The position numbers and the translations under genes are program-made. Of a stretch of 64,000 bases of DNA, positions 17,347 through 26,147 are shown one piece after another. The notes beneath the pieces were generated by a model. That model had not been told where the DNA came from. It saw only the letters and a list, made by a program, of their open reading frames with translations, and did no database searches. How positions within the stretch are numbered: the first letter of the stretch is position 1; the number at the start of each line of letters is the position of its first letter. This DNA comes from Stagnihabitans tardus. Lineage in GTDB: Bacteria > Pseudomonadota > Alphaproteobacteria > Rhodobacterales > Rhodobacteraceae. The DNA is taken from positions 1-64,000 of the forward strand of contig NZ_JAABNR010000009.1 in assembly GCF_009925085.1 (NCBI RefSeq), written 5' to 3'.

Positions 17347-18087
17347 ATGCAGATCGATCTCAACTCCGACCTGGGCGAGGCCTATGGCCCCTGGACCATG
17401 GGCCCCGATGCCGAGCTTTTGTCGCTCGTGACCTCGGCCAACGTGGCCTGTGGCGGCCATGCGGGCGACCCCGAGACCATGTATCGCACCCTCTGCCTGG
17501 CCCGAGCGCGGGGGGTGACGGTGGGCGCCCATCCCGGTTACGCCGACCCCCTGGGCTTTGGCCGCCGTGTCATCCCCATGGCGCCGGCCGAGATCACCCG
17601 GATGGTCGCGGCGCAGATCGGCGCGCTTCAGGGCATCGCGCGGCTGGCGGGCACCAGGGTCGCCTATGTCAAGGCCCATGGCGCGCTGGCCAACCTCGCC
17701 GCCGAAAGCGCCGAGGTCGCCGAGGCGCTGGTCGCAGCCCTCCCCCCCGATCTGCCGCTCCTGGCCATCTCGGGCACCGAGCAGGAGAAAGCCGCACGCC
17801 GGGCCGGTCACAAGGTCTTTTCCGAGATCTTCGCCGACCGCGCCTATCTGCCCGACGGGCGCCTCGTGCCCCGGTCCCGCAGCGACGCGATGCTCCACGG
17901 CGCCGCTGCCGTCGACCGTCTTCTCGGCTTCCTGAAGACCGGCCTCATGCCCACCACCGAAGCCCCGATCCGCCTGCAAGCCCAGTCCATCTGCATCCAT
18001 GGCGACAGCCCCGAGGCGCTGGACCTGGCCCGGGCGCTGCGGGCCCGCCTGATGGCCGAGGGCGTGACCCTCGCCCCCTTCGCATGA
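17347..18087 (+). CDS. pxpA: 5-oxoprolinase subunit A (LamB/YcsF family)
   Basis: 246 aa. PxpA, with PxpB and PxpC, forms the ATP-dependent prokaryotic 5-oxoprolinase that opens 5-oxoproline to glutamate. Diagnostic stretches are DLNSDLGEAYGPW at the N terminus, SANVACGGHAGDP, VGAHPGYADPLGFGRR and YVKAHGALAN. The gene is the first of three with 4-bp overlaps (ATGA to pxpB, GTGA to pxpC), so the whole complex is translated together. Confidence 0.95.
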   Translation: MQIDLNSDLGEAYGPWTMGPDAELLSLVTSANVACGGHAGDPETMYRTLCLARARGVTVGAHPGYADPLGFGRRVIPMAPAEITRMVAAQIGALQGIARLAGTRVAYVKAHGALANLAAESAEVAEALVAALPPDLPLLAISGTEQEKAARRAGHKVFSEIFADRAYLPDGRLVPRSRSDAMLHGAAAVDRLLGFLKTGLMPTTEAPIRLQAQSICIHGDSPEALDLARALRARLMAEGVTLAPFA

Positions 18088-18704
18088 TCCTGCGCCCCAT
18101 CGCCGGCCATGCCGTGCTGGTCGCGTTCGCCGACACGATCAGCGAGGCAGCCCATGCCGAGGTCCTGGGCCTTGATGCCGCCCTGCAGGCCCGGCCCTTC
18201 GAGGGCCTGGTCGAGACCGTCCCGGCCTTCGTCAACCTGCTGATCACCTTCGACCCGATGCGCACCGACCCCGCCGCCATCGAAACACATCTCCGTGCTC
18301 TCCGGGCCCCGCCGCTGACCAGGACGGGCCAGAGCCATGACATCCAGGTGACCTATGACGGCCCCGACCTGGCCGAGGTGGCGCGCCAGACCGGCCTGAC
18401 CCCGGCAGAGGTCGCCCGGACCCATGCCAGCGGCGACTACAAGGTCTGTCTCTACGGCTTCGCCCCGGGCTATGCCTATCTGGGTGGCCTGCCCGCCGCG
18501 CTGCGGCTGGACCGCAAACCTGCGCCCGTCCGCGACGTGCCTGCGGGTTCGGTGATCATCGCCGGGGGCCAGTGCCTGATCACCACGCTGACCATGCCCA
18601 CCGGCTGGTGGATCATCGGCCATACCGAGACGAAAGTCCTGACCGATGACCCCGCCCGCCCCTTCCGCTTCGCCGTGGGCGACGCCATCAGGTTCGTCCC
18701 GTGA
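18084..18704 (+). CDS. pxpB: 5-oxoprolinase subunit B (KipI-like)
   Basis: 206 aa. It matches the KipI/PxpB family: the ends read VPAFVNLLITFDP and YGFAPGYAYLGGLP, with VPAGSVIIAGGQC and PTGWWIIGHT near the C terminus. In Bacillus the homologue was first described as a KinA inhibitor, but next to pxpA and pxpC the oxoprolinase role is the likely one. It overlaps pxpA and pxpC. Confidence 0.95.
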   Translation: MILRPIAGHAVLVAFADTISEAAHAEVLGLDAALQARPFEGLVETVPAFVNLLITFDPMRTDPAAIETHLRALRAPPLTRTGQSHDIQVTYDGPDLAEVARQTGLTPAEVARTHASGDYKVCLYGFAPGYAYLGGLPAALRLDRKPAPVRDVPAGSVIIAGGQCLITTLTMPTGWWIIGHTETKVLTDDPARPFRFAVGDAIRFVP

Positions 18705-19609
18705 CCCGGCTGAAAGTCCTCTTCGCGGGGCCTCATGTGACCTTGCAGGACCAGGGCCGCCCGGGGCATCTGCGGTTTGGAGTCCCGGCCTCGGGCCCGA
18801 TGGACCGTCTGGCCTTTCGCCTGGCACAGGGGGCGATCGGGGCCGAGGGCGCCGCCATCGAGGTCTCGCTCGGCGGTTTGGCCCTGCAGAACCTGGACGA
18901 GGATGTGACCCTGGCCATCGCGGGGGGCGGGTTCATCGCCGAGCACCGCGGCAAGGGGACCTCCTGGCAGGTCCTGACGCTGCGGCGGGGCGAGACCCTG
19001 CGCCTTCGCCCCGGCTTCTGGGGGGCCTGGACCTATGTCGCCGTGGCGGGACGGATCCAGGCGTCGACCTGGCTTGGCGCGCAGGCCACCCACGGCCCCT
19101 CCGGCCTTGGCGGAGGGCGCCTGACCACGGGCCAGATCCTGACCATCGAGACGCCCCGGACCCTGCCCGAGACCGCGATCCCTTGCCCGGTCACCGCCCG
19201 CCCCCGTTCGATACTGCGGGCCACCCCGGGGCCGCAGGACCGGTTCTTCTCGCGCACTTCGCTGACCGCGATCTTTTCGGAAAGCTTCACCCTGTCGCCC
19301 GCCATCGACCGCATGGGCCTGCGCCTGACGGGCCCGCATCTGCCACCGGAAGGCGCCCTCTCGATCCCCTCCGAGCCCCTGCTGCGCGGGTCGGTGCAGG
19401 TCAATGGCGCCGGCGTGGCCTCGATCCTGATGGCCGATCACCAGACCACCGGGGGTTATCCCAAGATCGCCACCGTGATCGATGCCGACCTTGACGCCGC
19501 CGCCCGTCTGCGCCCCGGCGACCGGCTGCGCTTTGCCCCGGTTACACCTGAACAGGCGCTCGGTATTGAGCGCCTGCAAAGAATTTTGCCCAAGACGGGG
19601 CGGGATTAA
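18701..19609 (+). CDS. pxpC: 5-oxoprolinase subunit C (KipA/biotin-dependent carboxylase-like)
   Basis: 302 aa with a GTG start overlapping the pxpB stop. The N terminus VTLQDQGRPGHLRFGVPASGPMD is the family hallmark, and the C-terminal part has DRMGLRLTGP and MADHQTTGGYPKIATVI. It completes the PxpABC complex; the three share one cistron without gaps. Confidence 0.95.
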   Translation: MTRLKVLFAGPHVTLQDQGRPGHLRFGVPASGPMDRLAFRLAQGAIGAEGAAIEVSLGGLALQNLDEDVTLAIAGGGFIAEHRGKGTSWQVLTLRRGETLRLRPGFWGAWTYVAVAGRIQASTWLGAQATHGPSGLGGGRLTTGQILTIETPRTLPETAIPCPVTARPRSILRATPGPQDRFFSRTSLTAIFSESFTLSPAIDRMGLRLTGPHLPPEGALSIPSEPLLRGSVQVNGAGVASILMADHQTTGGYPKIATVIDADLDAAARLRPGDRLRFAPVTPEQALGIERLQRILPKTGRD

Positions 19610-19688
19610 TCGGTTGGAAAGCTGGGCCTGCGAATCTGTGCCTTGAATCGCGGCATCTCCGCGACTTTTGGTCAATCATGAGGCTTCC

Positions 19689-20261
19689 ATGTTCCGTCGC
19701 GTCTCCGCTCTCCTGCCCTTCGCCCTGATCGCCACCGTGGCCGCCGCCGCCGACTTCAAGGCCGCGGAAGAGGCCTATCTGAACGCCTCGATCCGCCCCT
19801 GGGCCGAGAATGCCGCCCTGGTCGATGCGATCAAGGCCGCCAATGCCGAACGCGCCGCCTTCGACCAGGCCAAGATCGACGAGCTCGACGCCGCCTGGAA
19901 GGCAGAGGTCGGGACCTCCGACACGCCCACGATCACGCCGGTTCTGACCAACGCAGCTTCCGATTTCCTGCGCGCCCAGGTCGAGGCTTCGGGCGGCGCC
20001 GTGACGGAGGCTTTCGTCACCGATGCCAAGGGTCTGAATGTCGCCGTGTCCGAGCCGACCTCCGACATGTGGCAGGGCGACGAGCCCAAGTTCTCCGAGG
20101 TCTTCCCCAAGGGCAAGGACGGGGTTCTGTTCTCGGATGTCGAGCTGGATGAATCGACCCAGATCTATTCCGGCCAGATCTCCATCTCGATCACCGATCC
20201 GGCCACGGGCGAGGTCATCGGCACGCTGACCGTCGGGGTCAATGCCGAGTCCCTGATGTAA
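19689..20261 (+). CDS. Secreted PDC-like sensor-domain protein
   Basis: 190 aa with a signal peptide (MFRRVSALLPFALIATVAAAA, cleavage near ADF). The mature part is periplasmic and includes VTDAKGLNVAVSEPTSDMWQGDEPKF and TGEVIGTLTVGVN, which fits a free-standing PDC/Cache-like ligand-binding fold. The start at 19689 gives a proper signal peptide; the extra seven codons upstream do not. The chemoreceptor gene begins 20 bp downstream, so this is probably its partner or binding protein. The ligand is unknown. Confidence 0.75.
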   Translation: MFRRVSALLPFALIATVAAAADFKAAEEAYLNASIRPWAENAALVDAIKAANAERAAFDQAKIDELDAAWKAEVGTSDTPTITPVLTNAASDFLRAQVEASGGAVTEAFVTDAKGLNVAVSEPTSDMWQGDEPKFSEVFPKGKDGVLFSDVELDESTQIYSGQISISITDPATGEVIGTLTVGVNAESLM

Positions 20262-20281
20262 TCCTGTTCAAGGACGGTGAT

Positions 20282-22003
20282 ATGACCAAGTCGAATGCCC
20301 CGCCCCGCAAGGGCCTGACCATCTATCAGAAGTGCCTGGTGGCTGTGGCCCTCACGACGGCCCTGGTGGCAGGCGTGGTAACCTTCAATGCCGCCAGCCT
20401 GCTGAAGGATGTGGCGCGCAACGGGCTGCAGGACTTGGCCATTGCTGCGACGGAAGGGGTGGCGGCCGATGTGTCGGGCGCCATCAAGTTCGACAAGCCC
20501 GATATCCTGAGTGCTGCGATGTTGGGCATCCAGAAGCAGATGGGCGACCGTCTGGTGGGCGGGCAGACCTTCAACGCCGAGGGCAAGCCCGGGGTCGTCC
20601 TGGGCCAGCCCGATGCCGATACTTCGGCACTGTTCCTTGTTCTGGCCAAGCGTGCCATCGCCTCTGGCCAGATCGAAAAGGACGCGACGGGCATGTTCGT
20701 CGCCTCTCCCGCCCTGTTCGGCGAGAAAGGGGCGCTGGTGGGCGCAGTGGTCTTCCAGTGGTCCTCTGCCGGGCTCGAGGCGGCTTACGGCGCCCAGCAG
20801 AACCGGGCGTTCCTCTTGGCGGCGGTGGTCTTCGTGACCTTGATCGGCCTGGTCGGCTGGTATCTGAACCGCAGCCTGAAGCGGCCCCTGACCGCGCTGG
20901 CCGAGGCGGTGGAACGTGTGGCGAATGCCGATTTCGACACCGAGATCGCGGGCAAGGATCGCCGGGACGAGGCGGGGCAGATCGCCCAGGCGCTGGACAT
21001 CATGCGCCACAACCTGCGCATGGCCGAGGAGGCCCGTCGTCAGCAAGAGCAGGGGCAGGCCGATCAGGCCCTGGTCGTCGAGAGGCTTTCGGCCAGCCTG
21101 CGGCAATTGTCTGCGGGCGACCTGACGGCGCGCCTGCCCGCCGACTTGCCCTTTGGCTATGAAGAGCTGCGCGACAATTACAACACGGCGCTGGAGCGCC
21201 TGGGTTCGGTGCTGAAATCCGTGATCGACACCGCGCGGCGGATCGAAAGCTCCGCGACCGAGATCAGCCAGCAGACCAGTCACCTGTCGCAGCGCACCGA
21301 AAACCAGGCCGCAACGCTGGAAGAGACCGCCGCCGCCATGGATGAGCTGCATTCCAACGTGCGCTCGGCCGCCACATCCACGCAAGAGGTCGAGAGCATC
21401 GTCCACTCCGCCGAGGCTGAGGCGGCGAAAAGCGGGGCCGTGGTCGAGAGTGCCGTGGCAGCGATGCAGGACATCAAGCGCTTCTCGGGCCAGATTTCCA
21501 CGATCATCGGCGTCATCGACGACATCGCCTTCCAGACCAACCTCCTCGCCCTGAACGCCGGGGTCGAGGCGGCGCGGGCCGGTGAGGCGGGGCGCGGCTT
21601 TGCCGTCGTGGCCAGCGAAGTGCGGGCGCTTGCGCAGCGCTCCTCCGATGCCGCGCGCGAGATCAAGTCGCTGATCAACGGTTCGGCCCAGCAGGTCGAG
21701 CGCGGGGTCGAGCTGGTGTCGAACGCGGGTGAGGCGCTCTCCAAGATCGTCGGTCGGGTGCAGAACATCACCCAGCTGATCTCTGGCATCGCCAGGGGCG
21801 CGGGGGCACAGTCCGCCGCCGTGGGCGAGATCAATATCGGGGTGGGCCAGCTGGACCAGGTGACGCAGAAAAATGCCGCCATGGCGCAGGAGACGACTGA
21901 GTCCTGCATGGCGCTTCAGGCCCAGTCGCGCAACCTGGCCGAGATGGTCGCCGTCTTCCGCATCGATGGGACGGGCGCCTCGCGGCTGGTGCGGGCGGCC
22001 TGA
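20282..22003 (+). CDS. Methyl-accepting chemotaxis protein
   Basis: 573 aa. TM1 about 18-38, a periplasmic domain of about 140 residues, TM2 about 179-199 (AFLLAAVVFVTLIGLVGWYL), HAMP, a second HAMP-like stretch, then the signalling hairpin. The receptor tip is perfectly typical (IDDIAFQTNLLALNAGVEAARAGEAGRGFAVVASEVRALAQRS, given in pieces in the family). The C terminus ends GASRLVRAA with no CheR/CheB tether, so methylation probably relies on other receptors. It follows the secreted PDC-like gene and converges with the sugar ABC ATPase. Confidence 0.93.
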   Translation: MTKSNAPPRKGLTIYQKCLVAVALTTALVAGVVTFNAASLLKDVARNGLQDLAIAATEGVAADVSGAIKFDKPDILSAAMLGIQKQMGDRLVGGQTFNAEGKPGVVLGQPDADTSALFLVLAKRAIASGQIEKDATGMFVASPALFGEKGALVGAVVFQWSSAGLEAAYGAQQNRAFLLAAVVFVTLIGLVGWYLNRSLKRPLTALAEAVERVANADFDTEIAGKDRRDEAGQIAQALDIMRHNLRMAEEARRQQEQGQADQALVVERLSASLRQLSAGDLTARLPADLPFGYEELRDNYNTALERLGSVLKSVIDTARRIESSATEISQQTSHLSQRTENQAATLEETAAAMDELHSNVRSAATSTQEVESIVHSAEAEAAKSGAVVESAVAAMQDIKRFSGQISTIIGVIDDIAFQTNLLALNAGVEAARAGEAGRGFAVVASEVRALAQRSSDAAREIKSLINGSAQQVERGVELVSNAGEALSKIVGRVQNITQLISGIARGAGAQSAAVGEINIGVGQLDQVTQKNAAMAQETTESCMALQAQSRNLAEMVAVFRIDGTGASRLVRAA

Positions 22004-22009
22004 GGCCGG

Positions 22010-22999
<990 letters not shown>

Positions 23000-23002
23000 G
23001 GG

Positions 23003-23842
23003 TCAGCCTTTCACCGCGCCGGCTGTCATGCCCGCGACGATTTGCCGGTTGAAGAAGATGAAGACGAGAAGTGGCGGAATGGTCACCAGGAGGATGTTCA
23101 TGAACAGAAGGTTGAACTGGCTCTGGAACTGGCTTTGAAAGTTGAAGAGCGTCAGCTGCACCGTCACGTTGTCTTTGCCCGGCAGGTAGTAGAGCGGGTT
23201 GGTGAAGTCGTTGAAGATGGCGATGGATTGCACGACGATCAGCGTCACGGTCACGGGCTTCAAGAGCGGCAGGATGACCTTGAAGAAGATCGCCAAGGGT
23301 TTCGCGCCGTCGATGATCGCGGCTTCGTCCAGGTCGCGCGGAATGGTCCCGATGAAGCTGCGATACAGCAGGACCGAGAAGGCCAGGCCATAGGCCACCT
23401 GGATCAGGACCATGCCATGGATCGTCTTGAACAGGCCGAGACCTTGCAGGACCCAGATCGTCGGCACCACGGCAGGCGGCACCATCAGCCCCATCAGGAC
23501 CCCGGCATAGATCACCCGGTTCCAGCCCGAGGGGCGCCGCTGCAGGACATAGCCCACCATGGCGCCAAAGACGACAAGCCCCGCGACGGCTGCCACGGTG
23601 ATGACGGTCGAGTTGAAATAGGCCAGCAACAACATGTAGTTGCGCGCCTTTATCACCTCGGTCAGATTGGCCCAGAAGTGCCATTCGCTGGGCCAGCTGA
23701 ACAGGAACAGCGCGGCCTCCTTCTTGGTCTTCACCGCCATCAGGAAGGTGAAGAGGAAGGGCAGGATGAAGACGACGAAGGCCACGGCCGTGGCCGCAAT
23801 GCCCATGTTGCGCCGACGTGCGCGGCTGAAGGACGTGCTCAC
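23003..23842 (-). CDS. Carbohydrate ABC transporter permease (MalG type)
   Basis: 279 aa with a GTG start that overlaps the preceding permease stop (GTGA). Six membrane segments are expected: an N-terminal segment (TAVAFVVFILPFLFTFLMAV) and a typical core ending IPPLLVFIFFNRQIVAGMTAGAVKG. The EAA loop that contacts the ATPase is LDEAAIIDGAKPLAIFFKV. The longer frame upstream reads into the neighbouring permease in another frame and is a shadow. Confidence 0.93.
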   Translation of the reverse strand: MSTSFSRARRRNMGIAATAVAFVVFILPFLFTFLMAVKTKKEAALFLFSWPSEWHFWANLTEVIKARNYMLLLAYFNSTVITVAAVAGLVVFGAMVGYVLQRRPSGWNRVIYAGVLMGLMVPPAVVPTIWVLQGLGLFKTIHGMVLIQVAYGLAFSVLLYRSFIGTIPRDLDEAAIIDGAKPLAIFFKVILPLLKPVTVTLIVVQSIAIFNDFTNPLYYLPGKDNVTVQLTLFNFQSQFQSQFNLLFMNILLVTIPPLLVFIFFNRQIVAGMTAGAVKG

Positions 23843-24702
23843 AGATCCACCTCGCGCTTGTTGAACCACCAGGTCAGCGGCAGGATGATGATGGCGATCA
23901 GGGCAAAGAGGATGACATTGCCCGCCGTGGCCAGGCCATAGAACCCGGCCTGGTATTGCTTGTAGATGACCGAGGCCAGGACATCCGAGGCGAAGCCCGG
24001 TCCGCCCTTGGTCGTGGCCCAGATGATGTCGAAGGACCGCAGTCCTCCGATCAGCGAAAGCGTCACCACGGTCACGGTCGCGGGGCGCACCAGGGGGACG
24101 GTCACGCGCCAGAACTGCTGGACGCGGGTGGCGCCGTCGATCCGCGCGGCCTCGTAATAGTCGGGCGAGATGGCGGCGAGGCCCGCGATATAGATCAAGG
24201 TGGCCAGGCCCACGCCCTTCCACAGGTCGATGAAGGCCACGGAATAGAGCGCCAGCCCCGGGTCCGACAGCCAGGCCGGGCCGTCGATGCCGACGTAAGC
24301 CAGCGCCACGTTGATCGCCCCCTTGGTCGGATGCATCAAGGCCGCAAAGGTGATGCCGACCCCGATGGTCGAGACCAGGACCGGGAAGAAGACCACCGAG
24401 CGCAGGAAGCCCTGCCAAAGGATGCCCGAGGTCAGCAGCACTGCCAACAAGAGCCCCAGCACCGATTTGGTGCCCGAGGTCAGGACCGCATAGATCAGCG
24501 TGTTGACCAGGCCCTGGACCAGGAAGGGCTCCTTGAAGAACTGGCGGTAATTGTCCAGCCCGATGAAATGCGCCTCGAACAGGTCCCAGCGCGTCAGCGA
24601 GAACCAGAGGCTCGCCACGGTCGGCACCAGGAAGAGGGTGACGAAGACCACGGCGGCGGGCAGGACGAACCAATAGGGATAGGGAGATCTTCGGCGGGTC
24701 AT
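23839..24702 (-). CDS. Carbohydrate ABC transporter permease (MalF type)
   Basis: 287 aa from the ATG at 24702, chosen because GGAG sits 5 nt upstream and the 23 extra residues above it are unlike a permease start. It opens MTRRRSPYPYWFVLPAAVVF and has the EAA motif YYEAARIDGATRVQQFWRV. Six membrane segments expected. It heads the permease pair and overlaps its partner by 4 bp. Confidence 0.92.
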   Translation of the reverse strand: MTRRRSPYPYWFVLPAAVVFVTLFLVPTVASLWFSLTRWDLFEAHFIGLDNYRQFFKEPFLVQGLVNTLIYAVLTSGTKSVLGLLLAVLLTSGILWQGFLRSVVFFPVLVSTIGVGITFAALMHPTKGAINVALAYVGIDGPAWLSDPGLALYSVAFIDLWKGVGLATLIYIAGLAAISPDYYEAARIDGATRVQQFWRVTVPLVRPATVTVVTLSLIGGLRSFDIIWATTKGGPGFASDVLASVIYKQYQAGFYGLATAGNVILFALIAIIILPLTWWFNKREVDL

Positions 24703-24774
24703 GGGGGCTCCGGGCTGCCGGGACAGGATCGCGGCGGGGCGGGGTTTTGCAAAGCCCTTGCAGGGGCGCAAAGG

Positions 24775-24796
24775 GGCTCCCGCGCAGGCGGGAGCC
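24775..24796 (-). terminator. Hairpin between binding-protein gene and permease genes
   Basis: Perfect 9-bp arms (24775-24783 and 24788-24796, GGCTCCCGC/GCGGGAGCC) in the 129-bp gap after the binding-protein gene. Such hairpins often let the binding protein be made in excess of the permeases. Confidence 0.6.
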
Positions 24797-24831
24797 TCTC
24801 CGGTTCGGGGGAGGGAGCGTCCCCCGGGGTC

Positions 24832-26097
24832 TTACCAGTTCGGCAGGCCGAGCTGCTTGGCCTGCTTTTCCACGTCCTGGTCGTAAAGCGCCGCGGCCTC
24901 GGCGGTCGGACGGATGCCCGAACCCACTTCGACCGTGATCTGCTCAAGCGCCGGGCCCTTGATCGGCGACAGGAACTCCAGCGCCGGAGCAGTGGCGCCC
25001 GCCTGGAAATAGGGCATCATGTCGGCCACGGCGGCGGGCACATCGGCGGGCAGGGCGCAATCCTTGATCAGATAGGGCCCGGTCGCGCCATTGGTCTTGA
25101 TCATCAGCTCGCACCCCTCGACCGAGGCGACGAAAGCGAGGAACGCCTTGGCCGCCTCGATATTCTCGGAGGCCGCAGGAACGTAAAGCCCCGCCGGCAT
25201 CCAGACCGTCAGGCCGTTCTTGTCCGCCGAAGGCCCGGGCTGGGCAAAGAAGCCCACATCCTCGAGGTTCTCGGGGAAGTTCTGCTTGATGTTGCCCAGG
25301 GCGAAGGTCAGCATCGGGTAATGCGCGGCCTCGCCGGTGGCCACCATGCGCACGCCGTCATCGAACTTGGCGGCGCCGAAGTCCTCGTTCATGTAGCCGC
25401 CCTTGAAGACGTCTTCGAGGTATTGGAAGCCGCGCATCGCCGCCGGGGTCGTGGCATATTTCGCCTTGTTGGCGGTGTAGTCGGCGGCAAAGCTCGGGAC
25501 CTCGGCTTGGACGTTGAAATAGTCGCCCAGAACGAAGAGTTGCGAAGTCCAGGTGTCGCCAAAGGTCGTGGCGACGGCGACCTTGCCCGCCTCCTTGATC
25601 TTGGCGTTGTTGGCCATGAACTCATCCCAGGTCTTGGGCACCGAAAGGCCAAGCTCGGCATAGATATTCTTGTTGTAATAGATGCCGCCGCCCATGGCCG
25701 CGCCGAAGGGCACGCCGCGCACGGTGCCGTCCGAGGCGGTGACGACCGACTTGAAGCTGTCGATCACGTTGCCCTGGATGTCCGAGAGGTCGGCGAGGTT
25801 CTTGGCCGGGTCCAGCGCCTGGAAGAGCGAGCCCGAGTTGTATTGCAGGATATCGCCCGCCTCGCCGGTGGCCAGGCGCGTCTTGACCAGATTGTCCCCC
25901 TCGGCGCCGCCGGGGCGGTTCTCGATTTCGAAGGTCACATCCGGATTGGCCGCGGTATAGGCCGCCGTCAGGGCCTCCATCGCCGCCACGGTCTCGGCAT
26001 TGCCGTCGGTGGTGACTTGCAGGACGGTCTCGGCCTGGGCCAGGCCCGCCAAGAGCGTGAAGGCGGACAGGAAGGCCGCGCTCGGGATCAGTTTCAT
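24832..26097 (-). CDS. Carbohydrate ABC transporter substrate-binding protein
   Basis: 421 aa. Signal peptide MKLIPSAAFLSAFTLLAGLAQA, then a family-1 type sugar-binding fold: VTTDGNAETVAAMEALTAAY, GGAEGDNLVKTRLATGEAGDIL and VPKTWDEFMANNAKIK. The start at 26097 has GGAGGAGAG just upstream. Being next to an alpha-L-rhamnosidase, the ligand is plausibly rhamnose or a rhamnoside, but this is inference. It is 50 bp downstream of the rhamnosidase in the same minus-strand operon. Confidence 0.9.
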   Translation of the reverse strand: MKLIPSAAFLSAFTLLAGLAQAETVLQVTTDGNAETVAAMEALTAAYTAANPDVTFEIENRPGGAEGDNLVKTRLATGEAGDILQYNSGSLFQALDPAKNLADLSDIQGNVIDSFKSVVTASDGTVRGVPFGAAMGGGIYYNKNIYAELGLSVPKTWDEFMANNAKIKEAGKVAVATTFGDTWTSQLFVLGDYFNVQAEVPSFAADYTANKAKYATTPAAMRGFQYLEDVFKGGYMNEDFGAAKFDDGVRMVATGEAAHYPMLTFALGNIKQNFPENLEDVGFFAQPGPSADKNGLTVWMPAGLYVPAASENIEAAKAFLAFVASVEGCELMIKTNGATGPYLIKDCALPADVPAAVADMMPYFQAGATAPALEFLSPIKGPALEQITVEVGSGIRPTAEAAALYDQDVEKQAKQLGLPNW

Positions 26098-26147
26098 GGT
26101 CTCTCCTCCATTGGACCGGGTTTCGGGCGGTTGATCCGCCCGTTTCG

